Below are positions 9,844-19,400 of a stretch of DNA of 64,000 nt, in pieces. This DNA comes from CCMP332 sp040218795 (GTDB taxonomy: Bacteria > Bacteroidota > Bacteroidia > Cytophagales > CCMP332), in contig JAVJQT010000007.1 of the NCBI GenBank assembly GCA_040218795.1, positions 62,001-126,000 on the forward strand. The letters run 5' to 3'. The notes beneath the pieces were generated by a model. That model made no database searches. It was not told the origin of the DNA and saw only the letters and a list, made by a program, of their open reading frames with translations. Positions within the stretch are counted from its first letter, which is position 1; every line of letters begins with the position of its first letter. The position numbers were made by a program, and so were the translations under genes.

Positions 9844-9867
9844 GGGAGCCTGCAAGGGCTCCCTTTT
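9844..9867 (+). terminator. Intrinsic terminator after the SGBP gene, inside the glucan locus
   Basis: GGGAGCC (9844-9850) pairs perfectly with GGCTCCC (9857-9863) over a 6-nt loop and is followed by TTTT. It lies 28 bp after the SGBP stop and 22 bp before the GH16 start. Because all following genes run the same way, it probably lowers, rather than ends, transcription of the enzymes relative to SusCD and the binding protein. Confidence 0.7.
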
Positions 9868-9888
9868 ATAAAAAACACCTATAAGAAA

Positions 9889-11097
9889 TTGAATATTATT
9901 AAACTTATCCTTCCATTATTATCCGTCATTTTTCTCTCATGTCAATCTGATGATGAGGGGCAAATTGACAACCTCGCAAATGTTACAATTGGCGAAATTC
10001 CTTCCATTACAGAAACTGATGAAGATCAAACCATCCAAATTCCTTTTACAATAGACAGAGAGCTGTCAACTACAGCAAGCATTACGGTTTCAGCAGATGA
10101 ATACACTGCCAATCTTGGTGAAGACTACTCACTGGAAAATCCAAGTGAGATCGTTTTTAACCCAGGTGAAACTCAAAAAAATTTAGATATAAGAATTATC
10201 GGCGATGATATAGCCGAAGATTTCGAAGAATTTATTCTGAACATTACCAATGTCTCAGGTTTAAATGTAAGCCTTGGCACGGCCAATGTAGTCATCAAAG
10301 ACGATGACGAAGAAGTTAACAATGACACCTTAATCATTCCGGGAACGGGATATACCACGCCATTAACATACCCGGGAATGTCGCTTATCTGGCAAGATGA
10401 ATTTAACGATGGCAGCCTGAACAGCAATTACTGGACCCATGAAACCGGAAGAGGAGAATGGGGCTGGGGAAATAATGAATTACAATATTATAGAAGCCAG
10501 AATACTTATTTCGAAGATGGAAACTTAATTATAGAGGCGCGCAAGGAAAATATTTCCTATGGTGGTACACCCTATACATCTTCCCGAATGATTACTAAGG
10601 GGAAATTTGAATTTCAATACGGACGTGTGGACATAAGAGCAGCACTTCCTGAAGGACAGGGAATTTGGCCTGCTTTGTGGATGCTCGGTGACAATATTGA
10701 TCAGGTGAGCTGGCCGGGTTGTGGCGAAATTGATATTATGGAATTAGTTGGCGGGGGCATAAAGGATTCCGAAGTTCATGGAACTGCACATTGGAAAAAT
10801 TCATCAAATACACATTCTTTTCTGGGTGGTGACTATCGACTATCGAGCGGAAAATTTATTGATGAATTTCATGTATTTAGTATAGAATGGGAACCGGGAT
10901 TTATCAAATGGTATATGGATGATGAACCCTATTTTACCTTTAGTACATCATCATCGGACAGAACAGAATTTCAAAATGAATTCTTCTTTATTTTCAACGT
11001 TGCAATTGGCGGAAACTGGCCCGGTAATCCGGATGCCAGTACAGTTTTTCCTCAGAGGATGATCGTTGATTATATAAGGGTATTTCAAAATGATTAA
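9889..11097 (+). CDS. Calx-beta/GH16 endo-beta-1,3-glucanase (laminarinase), lipoprotein
   Basis: The protein has 402 residues. The start is a TTG, chosen because it gives a complete lipoprotein signal (MNIIKLILPLLSVIFLSC, Cys18) and no in-frame ATG is nearby. A Calx-beta domain fills about 25-140 (acidic DDDEE end), followed by a GH16 catalytic domain at about 160-402. The catalytic motif GEIDIME places the nucleophile at E280, the helper at D282 and the acid/base at E285. The WGWGNNELQYY and WPALWMLG segments are typical of bacterial laminarinases. As a lipoprotein it should cut beta-1,3-glucan at the cell surface and feed SusCD. It follows a terminator hairpin, so its expression may be lower than that of the transport genes. 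Confidence 0.93.
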   Translation: MNIIKLILPLLSVIFLSCQSDDEGQIDNLANVTIGEIPSITETDEDQTIQIPFTIDRELSTTASITVSADEYTANLGEDYSLENPSEIVFNPGETQKNLDIRIIGDDIAEDFEEFILNITNVSGLNVSLGTANVVIKDDDEEVNNDTLIIPGTGYTTPLTYPGMSLIWQDEFNDGSLNSNYWTHETGRGEWGWGNNELQYYRSQNTYFEDGNLIIEARKENISYGGTPYTSSRMITKGKFEFQYGRVDIRAALPEGQGIWPALWMLGDNIDQVSWPGCGEIDIMELVGGGIKDSEVHGTAHWKNSSNTHSFLGGDYRLSSGKFIDEFHVFSIEWEPGFIKWYMDDEPYFTFSTSSSDRTEFQNEFFFIFNVAIGGNWPGNPDASTVFPQRMIVDYIRVFQND

Positions 11098-11242
11098 TAA
11101 AGTATGGAGGTGTTTCCTCTTTTAGCAATACAAATAACTATAAATCTGCTGAGCCTGGATTATTCCATTTTACAAAGTTAAGATCTGATACAAGTCTTGC
11201 TTTAGGAATTATTCCATTCTGAGAGGATTTTTTGAAAATAAA

Positions 11243-12805
11243 ATGGGGAAAAAGAAATTTATTGTCCTAACAGCGCTAATTGTAGCCTTAGGGGGGTTTT
11301 TAATGGGTTTTGATGCATCTGTTATCTCAGGTGTAAATAAATTTGTTGAACTGGAGTTTAGCCTTACAAAACTTCAATTAGGTTGGGCGGTAAGCTCTTT
11401 AACACTCTCGGCCACACTCGCCATGTTGATGTCAGGACCTCTAAGCGACAGATACGGGCGGAAGAATATCTTAACCATTGCAGCCATTCTTTATTTTGTC
11501 TCTGCCCTTGGTTCTGCAATAGCACCGAGCTTTATCTTTTTGGTTATTGCAAGAATGATTGGAGGCTTAGGCGTAGGAGCATCCTTGATTATTGCACCCA
11601 TGTACATCGCTGAAATTTCACCACCGGATATGCGTGGAAGAATGGTTTCATTTAATCAGCTCAATATTGTACTGGGAATTTCGGTAGCCTTTTTTACCAA
11701 TTATTTAATTCTCCAATTGGGAGAATCGGATGCCAACTGGGTCATTGCCATGAAATTTGATGCATATAATTGGCGATGGATGCTAGGTTTGGAAGCACTA
11801 CCTGCGATTCTGTATTTTTTTGGATTATTTCTTGTTCCAAGCAGCCCGCGTTGGTTGGCAATGAAAGGCAGATACGAAGAAGCCTATGAAATTATGGTTA
11901 AGGCTACATCTGAAGATGAGGCCAAAGAAATAATCAATTCCGTAAAGGACAGCATTGAAGCGGAGAAAAAGTCCAAACCTAAAACAGCCCCCATAAAAGA
12001 TCTTTTGAAACCATCGTTAAGACTTGTTTTGACGATTGGTTTGGTCATCGGGGTTCTACAGCAAATTACCGGGATCAACTCCGTATTCTTTTATGCGCCT
12101 ATGATTTTTGAACAATCGGGAATTGGAACAGATGCTTCTTTTAGCCAGGCCATTTTAGTCGGCTTGATCAACCTGATTTTTACTGTGCTTGCAATCCTGA
12201 TGATCGACAAATTGGGAAGGAAACCGCTCTTGATTTTTGGGACCACCGGTATCGCCATTTGTATGTTTTTATTGGCCTATGGGTTTAATAATGCATCCTA
12301 TACATTGACGGAAACATCTATTAAATCGCTGCCGGAACAAGTGGATAAAGTCAAATTGGCTCCAATTATTGGAATGACCTATGAAAGCGACCTCAGCTTT
12401 AAAGAAGCCATCAGAAATACTTTGGGAGAATCTGTAGCACAGACCTATGAATCTGAATTGATTACCTCAGCGGTGACCATGAATGCCTATTTGATCCTGT
12501 TTGGAATACTTGGATTTGTGGCTTCTTTTGCGATTTCCATAGGGCCGGTCATGTGGGTTCTTTTTTCTGAGCTGTTTCCAAATTATATACGCGGACTGGC
12601 AATATCCTTTGTTGGCCTGATCAATTCTGGCGTGAGTTTTGGAGTTCAGCTGGTATTCCCATGGGAGCTGGCCAATTTAGGAAGCTCGGTCACTTTTTTG
12701 ATTTATGGCCTTTTTTCTGCAGCCGGATTAATATTTATCCTTTTGGTAGTTCCTGAAACAAAAGGCAAATCGCTGGAAGAATTAGAATCGCAACTAGTAA
12801 AATAA
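11243..12805 (+). CDS. Sugar-porter family MFS transporter
   Basis: This 520-residue protein has twelve predicted membrane helices and the sugar-porter signatures: FLMGFDASVISG in helix 1, the DRYGRKN loop between helices 2 and 3, PSSPRWL before the central loop, QQITGINSVFFYAP in helix 7, DKLGRKPLL and PETKGKSLEELE at the C-terminus. It should carry glucose or short glucans over the inner membrane, probably with H+. It is longer than the usual 450-480 residues because of an extra segment at about 348-412, between helices 9 and 10, predicted to lie outside the cytoplasm. The next gene begins 7 bp after its stop, so it is coupled with the second GH16. Confidence 0.93.
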   Translation: MGKKKFIVLTALIVALGGFLMGFDASVISGVNKFVELEFSLTKLQLGWAVSSLTLSATLAMLMSGPLSDRYGRKNILTIAAILYFVSALGSAIAPSFIFLVIARMIGGLGVGASLIIAPMYIAEISPPDMRGRMVSFNQLNIVLGISVAFFTNYLILQLGESDANWVIAMKFDAYNWRWMLGLEALPAILYFFGLFLVPSSPRWLAMKGRYEEAYEIMVKATSEDEAKEIINSVKDSIEAEKKSKPKTAPIKDLLKPSLRLVLTIGLVIGVLQQITGINSVFFYAPMIFEQSGIGTDASFSQAILVGLINLIFTVLAILMIDKLGRKPLLIFGTTGIAICMFLLAYGFNNASYTLTETSIKSLPEQVDKVKLAPIIGMTYESDLSFKEAIRNTLGESVAQTYESELITSAVTMNAYLILFGILGFVASFAISIGPVMWVLFSELFPNYIRGLAISFVGLINSGVSFGVQLVFPWELANLGSSVTFLIYGLFSAAGLIFILLVVPETKGKSLEELESQLVK

Positions 12806-12812
12806 TCTAAAG

Positions 12813-14081
12813 ATGAAAAGAATTTTAAATGCCATAGCATTAGGGACCATAGCATTGATTGTTTCTTGTTCAGAAACTAAAACTGAGCAGATTGAAAATG
12901 AATCGAACAATGCTAATAAAGTAATTTTTGAAGTCGAAAACTTCATTGCCAAATCAGATAATATTACAAAAAACGAAAACGCGGTTGATTTTTCAGAGGC
13001 AGGCAGCAATATAGATTTTGAAATAGATATACCCACGGCCGGACGTTATAAAGTGAGTATTTATGCAAAGTCAAATGCCGGGAAATCAATTCTTTGGATA
13101 GAAGATTATATTGGAAATAAGGATGACAGAACCTATAATATTACAGGAAACCTGACTGTCGAAAATAATGGATCGGATGACTTTATAGAGATTTCAATTG
13201 ATGGCAGCCCATTAAATAAGGGCATTCACCCCATGAGTTTGCATTTAACCGAAGGAAACGTTTCAGTGGATAAAATTGAATTTGAACTTATTAGAAAACA
13301 CCAGAGAACACCGCGTGTAATGGAACAAAATATGGAAGGCGACTCCCTGGAATTGGTCTGGTCTGATGAATTTGAGGGTTCGGGTGAGCCCGATACAAGC
13401 AAATGGACTTTTGATATTGGAAATTGGGGATGGGGCAATAATGAATTGCAATATTACACTGTTAAAAAAACTGAAAATGCCAGATTGGAAAATGGCAACC
13501 TGATCATTGAAGCCCGAAAAGATGATATGGGTTATCCCTGGACTTCCGCAAGATTAACCACCAGGGGAAAAGTGACATTTTTATACGGTAGAATCGAATT
13601 CAGGGCTAAAGTTCCCCCTCATAGAGGCAATTGGGCAGCCGGTTGGACTTTAGGTGATGAATATGTTGATGAAAAATCATGGCCATATTGCGGGGAGATA
13701 GACATACTTGAAAGTGTTGGCTATGAAATGGATGATAGTACCGGCCAAGGGCAGGCGCATGCTTCTATTCATTGTCGCGCTTATTATTTCAAAATTGGAA
13801 ATCAGAAAACGGGTGTAGTAGAGGTAGACAGCATGTATCAGAATTATCATATATACGCCATCGATTGGAGCCCGGAAGGAATTGTTGCAAGCGTTGACGG
13901 TAGGGAATATCTTAAATACGAAGATACAAGCTCACCCTTATCATGGCCATTCGATAAACCACAAAATATTATTTTAAACCTCGCCATGGGCGGAGGCTGG
14001 GGAGGCCAACAAGGCATTGATGAAGCCCTTACTTCTCAGAAAATGATATTGGATTATGTAAGAGTTTATGGTAAAAAATAA
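12813..14081 (+). CDS. CBM6-like/GH16 endo-beta-1,3-glucanase, lipoprotein
   Basis: The 422-residue product has a lipobox Cys at residue 19. A beta-sandwich resembling CBM6/CBM35 lies at about 30-165: it opens with FEVENFIAKS, has GRYKVSIYAKS in the middle and ends VDKIEFELI. The GH16 domain spans about 175-422, with the catalytic motif GEIDILE giving E295 as nucleophile, D297 and E300 as acid/base. WGWGNNELQYY matches the other GH16 of the locus, so the two catalytic domains are related but carry different accessory modules. It probably hydrolyses beta-1,3-glucan or its oligosaccharides at the surface or in the periplasm. The gene is packed between the MFS (7 bp) and GH3 (9 bp) genes. Confidence 0.92.
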   Translation: MKRILNAIALGTIALIVSCSETKTEQIENESNNANKVIFEVENFIAKSDNITKNENAVDFSEAGSNIDFEIDIPTAGRYKVSIYAKSNAGKSILWIEDYIGNKDDRTYNITGNLTVENNGSDDFIEISIDGSPLNKGIHPMSLHLTEGNVSVDKIEFELIRKHQRTPRVMEQNMEGDSLELVWSDEFEGSGEPDTSKWTFDIGNWGWGNNELQYYTVKKTENARLENGNLIIEARKDDMGYPWTSARLTTRGKVTFLYGRIEFRAKVPPHRGNWAAGWTLGDEYVDEKSWPYCGEIDILESVGYEMDDSTGQGQAHASIHCRAYYFKIGNQKTGVVEVDSMYQNYHIYAIDWSPEGIVASVDGREYLKYEDTSSPLSWPFDKPQNIILNLAMGGGWGGQQGIDEALTSQKMILDYVRVYGKK

Positions 14082-14090
14082 GCTCAGCCA

Positions 14091-16361
14091 ATGAAAACCT
14101 ATTTCGTTTGGATATTCAGCGCATTTGTCGCTCTGTTTTTAATTTCTTGTAAGCAGAATGAGGTTATTGATTCAGAGGAAGCCTTTATAGATTCTCTGGT
14201 CAACGAAATGACATTGGAAGAAAAGGCAGGTCAAATGTGTAATATCAGTTTGATGGCCCTGGCTCGTGGTGAATTCTGGATGTACCGCGATACCATTGAA
14301 CTCGATGTGGAAAAAATGGCCGAGCTTTTAATCGACAAACATGTCGGTTCGGTGCAGAATCTGGGAACCTATCCTCTGGAAATACGCGAATGGAGAAAAA
14401 TCATTTCCATTCTGCACGAATACAATCAAAACAACTCAAGATTGGCAATTCCGATAATTTATGGCATTGATGCCGTTCACGGAGCCAATTACACTGCGAA
14501 TTCTACAATATTTCCACATCAATTGGGGCTTGCTGCAACCTGGAACACTCAAATGGCCGAAAATACAGGTGCCATTAGCTCTTACGAATTGAAAGCCTCC
14601 GGAATCCCCTGGAATTATGCTCCTGTTCTCGATGTAAGCAAACAGCCTTTGTGGGGAAGAATATTTGAGAGCTTTGGAGAAGATACCTATCTCAGCACTG
14701 AAATGGGCTTGGCTTATATCAATGGGGCACAAGGTGAAGACATTTCTGAATTTGATAAATCAGCGGTTTGTCTAAAGCATTTCATAGGTTACGGAATGCC
14801 ATTTAATGGCAAAGACAGATCTCCGACCTATTTACCCGAAAGAATAGTACGTCAGTATTACTTGCCTCCTTTTCAGAAAGCCATAGAAAATGGTGCGCTT
14901 ACAGTCATGTTAAATTCCGGAACCTTAAATGGAGTACCCTCTCACGCAGACAAGTATTGGATTACCGATGTATTAAAGGGAGAACTGGGTTTTGAAGGAT
15001 TTACAATATCCGATTGGGATGATATAACAAATCTCTACAAAATGCACCGGGTGGCAAAAAATGAAAAAGAAGCAATTAAAATTGCCGTAAATGCCGGAAT
15101 GGACATGTGTATGGAACCCTATGATGCTAGTTTCTCAGATTTTCTGGTGGAACTTGTCAAAGAGGGCGAAGTGAGTATGAGTCGTGTCAATGAAGCAGTC
15201 CGAAGAATTTTAAGAGTTAAAAAAAGAATGGGCCTCTTTGATAAAACACTGGAACCCGAAAATCTTTTTGAAGATTTTGGTTCTGAAAAATTTGCCGAAG
15301 AAGCCTATAAAGGAGCCGTTGAAAGTATAACACTCTTAAAGAATGAATCATCGGTACTTCCCATCGACAAAAAGAAAAAGGTTTTTTTATGCGGAGTAGC
15401 AGCCAATTCTATCAATTACTTAAACGGGGCATGGACAAGGACCTGGAGTGGCACAGACACGGCCTATAATGATTTGGAAAAGATGACCGTTTTGGAAGCC
15501 ATGCGTCAAATCGCAGGTCAGGATAAGGTAACTTTTATGCAGGGGACTACTTATGATGAAGATATTAATTCATCGCAATTGCTGTCCGCGGCGCAAAATT
15601 CAGATATCATAATTGCCTGCCTGGGCGAAATACCGGCTACCGAAAAACCAAGCGACATTACAGATTTGAAAATGCCTGAAGCTCAACTTGAGATGATAAG
15701 AAAATTAAAGAAAACAGGAAAACCGATCGTTCTGGTTTTGGTTGAAGCACGCCCAAGAGTAATTAGTGATATTGAAGCCCTGGCAGATGCAGTGCTAATG
15801 GCTTATTTGCCGGGCAATGAAGGAGGAAGAGCAATTGCAGGAATCCTGTATGGAGATGAAAACCCAAGTGGCAGGCTGCCGATCACATATCCAAAATACA
15901 CAGCATCCATTTGGGCCTATGACCATCTTAAATCGGATGAAAAAGACGCTGGTTTTGGATTCAATGGATTTGATCCGCAATATGAATTTGGGCATGGCTT
16001 GAGCTATACTGAATTTAAATATGAAAATTTCAAAATCAACTCTGACACATTCAATGTGAATGATACGATTAAAATAAATGTTAAAATCAGCAATACAGGT
16101 TTAAGAGATGGTATGGAGGTTGTTCAGTTGTATTCAAGCGATTTGGTTGCAAGCATCTCACCGGCTGTCAAACAACTTCGCCGTTTTGAGAAAATTTATT
16201 TGAAAGCGGGAGAATCAAAGACCTGTAATTTTGAATTGCCGGTCAGGGAATTGGCATTTGTTAATATGAACAATATGCGGGTTCTTGAGAAGGGTATATT
16301 TGAATTAAAAATCGATAGCCTGACAAATCAATTTTATTTGAACTCGGGTCTTAGATTTTAA
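14091..16361 (+). CDS. GH3 beta-glucosidase, lipoprotein
   Basis: At 756 residues this is a typical BglX-type GH3. It has a lipobox Cys at 20, an N-terminal TIM-barrel domain (about 30-390) with KAGQM, IPIIYGIDAVHG and the nucleophile motif GFTISDWDD (Asp308), an alpha/beta sandwich domain (about 400-620) and a C-terminal fibronectin III-like domain (about 650-750, beginning after GHGLSYTEF). It removes terminal beta-linked glucose from oligosaccharides made by the GH16 enzymes. The lipoprotein signal places it in the periplasm or on an outer-membrane leaflet. It starts 9 bp after the second GH16 gene. Confidence 0.94.
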   Translation: MKTYFVWIFSAFVALFLISCKQNEVIDSEEAFIDSLVNEMTLEEKAGQMCNISLMALARGEFWMYRDTIELDVEKMAELLIDKHVGSVQNLGTYPLEIREWRKIISILHEYNQNNSRLAIPIIYGIDAVHGANYTANSTIFPHQLGLAATWNTQMAENTGAISSYELKASGIPWNYAPVLDVSKQPLWGRIFESFGEDTYLSTEMGLAYINGAQGEDISEFDKSAVCLKHFIGYGMPFNGKDRSPTYLPERIVRQYYLPPFQKAIENGALTVMLNSGTLNGVPSHADKYWITDVLKGELGFEGFTISDWDDITNLYKMHRVAKNEKEAIKIAVNAGMDMCMEPYDASFSDFLVELVKEGEVSMSRVNEAVRRILRVKKRMGLFDKTLEPENLFEDFGSEKFAEEAYKGAVESITLLKNESSVLPIDKKKKVFLCGVAANSINYLNGAWTRTWSGTDTAYNDLEKMTVLEAMRQIAGQDKVTFMQGTTYDEDINSSQLLSAAQNSDIIIACLGEIPATEKPSDITDLKMPEAQLEMIRKLKKTGKPIVLVLVEARPRVISDIEALADAVLMAYLPGNEGGRAIAGILYGDENPSGRLPITYPKYTASIWAYDHLKSDEKDAGFGFNGFDPQYEFGHGLSYTEFKYENFKINSDTFNVNDTIKINVKISNTGLRDGMEVVQLYSSDLVASISPAVKQLRRFEKIYLKAGESKTCNFELPVRELAFVNMNNMRVLEKGIFELKIDSLTNQFYLNSGLRF

Positions 16362-16438
16362 TTCCAAATGGATTCATTTAGAATTCGTTGAAATACATTT
16401 TGTTTGAAATATAAATACTGAGGTAAATCGCAATATAA

Positions 16439-19400
16439 ATGTCTCAATCATTGTTTGTCGCTAATAGTCCCATCCTAAAAGACGAAGGCAGATCGGTCAA
16501 TAGTGAATACGTTGAATTAGGAAAAGAAGCCTTTTACAAGATCTCCAACTACGATCAAATGTCTCCATTTTTTATGACTGTTGTTAGTCATTCAGACCAT
16601 TGGTTGTTTATTTCAAGTACGGGAGGAATAACCGCCGGAAGAAAAAACGAAAATTCTTCACTCTTTCCTTATTATACGGATGATAAAATTTCCGATTCAT
16701 TTGATACTACCGGGTCAAAAAGTATTTTCAGAGTAAAAATTGCAGATAAAACGTATTTGTGGGAGCCTTTCTCAAAACGATATCAAAATCTTTATAAGGT
16801 AAAACGTAACCTTCTTAAAAGCATTTCTGGAAATAAAATTGTTTTTGAAGAGATCAATGAGGATTTAAAGTTAAAATTCCAATATTCATGGCAATTTTCA
16901 GACAAGTACGGCTTTGTAAAGAAATCTTCGATAGAAAATTTTGGCGATGAAACTATTGAAGTCAATTTTCTTGATGGATTGCAAAACTTGATGCCCTATG
17001 GTGTAGAATCTGGTCTTCAAAACGAAAGAAGTAATCTCGTCAATGCCTATAAAAAAAATGAACTCATAGAACAAACAGGGCTTGCTTTAATATTATTGAG
17101 CGCAATAATTGTAGACAGGGCAGAACCTAGTGAAGCATTAAAGGCCACTACCGTATGGTCTTCGGGAATTGATCCGGAACACTATCTTTTATCCGGCAAA
17201 CAACTAAATGCATTTCGCCTGGGCGAAAATTTGAAGACCGAATCAAATGTCAAAGCCGAAGCGGGGGCCTACTTTATCAATAAAAAAATCAGCCTTAAAA
17301 AAGAAGAAATTGTAGCATGGCAATTTATTGCCGAATTGAATCAGGATAGCACCAATGTGAATGATCTTAATTTTGATTTGAGATCCAAAAAGCATGAGGT
17401 TTTAGAAGAGCTGGAAAATGACATTGTAAAAGGAACTGAATATCTCCGGAAACTCGTAGCTGCAGCAGATGGTATTCAAATGACCAATGACAAACTCCTG
17501 GATGGTAGGCATTATACCAATGTGCTTTTCAATATCATGCGAGGGGGTATTTTCGATAATGGCTATTTGGTAAACAGCGATGATTTTAAGTCCTATTTTT
17601 CAGCCGTAAACAAACAACTTTTTAAAAAACAGACTGGATTTTTAGAAAAGCTACCGGATAAAATTCATTTTTCTGAACTTCTGGAAGCATCGAAAAAGAC
17701 AGGCGATTTGGAAGTTGTAAGAATGGTCTACGATTATCTGCCGCTTACTTTTAGCCGAAGACACGGCGATCCAAGTAGGCCATGGAATAAATTTTCGATA
17801 GAAACGAGAAAAGAGGACGGATCAAAAAACCTCGATTATCAGGGCAATTGGCGTGATATTTTTCAAAATTGGGAAGCATTGGCTGTTTCTTATCCGGGCT
17901 ATATCAATTCCATGATCTCCAAATTTCTCAATGCCTCAACCATGGATGGCTATAATCCTTACCGTATAATGCGTGAGGGTATAGATTGGGAAGTGATTGA
18001 ACCCAATGACCCCTGGTCTTATATCGGATATTGGGGTGATCATCAAATTATTTATTTGTTAAAACTATTGGAGATTTCTTTCCGGCACTCAAAATCGGAA
18101 TTAGAGGCATTGCTCGATAAACAAATGTTTGTCTATGCCAACGTTCCCTATTTAATAAAATCTTACAATGATATCCTTAGAAATCCCAAAGACACCATAG
18201 TTTTTGATGAAGAAAAAGAGGCCTCGATAGAAGAAAAAGTTGAAAAAATCGGCTCGGATGGCAAAATGGTTTTTGGTTCAGACAATGAACTCATAAAAGC
18301 CAATTTGGCCGAAAAAATACTGCTTACCTTTCTAACAAAAATGTCAAATTTTATACCTGAAGGTGGCATTTGGCTCAATACACAACGACCGGAATGGAAT
18401 GACGCAAACAATGCACTCGTTGGGAATGGCGTTTCCATGGTTACGCTTTATTATATGAGGCGATATGCAAAATTTTGTATTGATTTATTCGAAAACACAG
18501 CTTCTGAAAACATTAAATTACACGAACCAATAGCTGAGTTCCTCAGAGGAATACATAGTACACTAATTCAAAACAAGGATTTATTAAAAGCTTCGATCAC
18601 AGATCAAGACAGAAGGCAAATAGTGAATCTGTTGGGCATTACCGGTGAACAATACAGACAAAAGGCTTATTCTGCATTTGGCGGAACAGGAATTAATAAG
18701 GCGAAAAAAGAAGCATTGCTTGATTTCTTTAAAATCTCCGCTGAGTACATCGATCATAGCATTGCAGCCAACAAAAGAGAGGACGGACTTTATCATTCTT
18801 ATAACCTTCTTGATTTAAGCGGCGACAAGGCCTCAATTTCCCATTTATACGAAATGTTGGAAGGCCAGGTGGGAATATTAACTTCCGGAGTTCTGGAATC
18901 GTATGAGGTCATTCAATTGTTGGATCACCTGGAAAAAAGCCAATTATTCAGAGAAGATCAATACAGCTATTTACTTTATCCAAACCGAGAATTGCCCGGT
19001 TTTTTAGAGAAAAATAATATTCCGGATTCATTTATTAAATCCTCTGAACTTGCTCAATTGCTAATCAAAAATGATGATAGGACTATTCTGACCTGTGATA
19101 AAAATGGGACTTGCCATTTCAACGGAAATTTCACAAATGCCATGGGATTAAAAGATGGTCTCCAAAAACTAAAAAACAAAGGGTATGATGAACTGCTAAA
19201 AAAGGAACTCAATGCTTTCCTGGACATCTATGAGGACATGTTTAATCACAAAGCCTTCACCGGTAGATCGGGAACATTTTTTGGCTATGAGGGCCTTGGA
19301 AGCATTTACTGGCATATGGTTTCAAAATTATTATTGGCCATCCAGGAAAATTTGGCACAGGTCATTTCAACAAAAGAGCCGTCGGAATTTGAAAAGCTTA

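Noticed and set aside
11107..11122. GAGG-TGTTT-CCTC-TTTT as terminator after the first GH16
   Set aside because: A 4-bp stem is too weak to claim.
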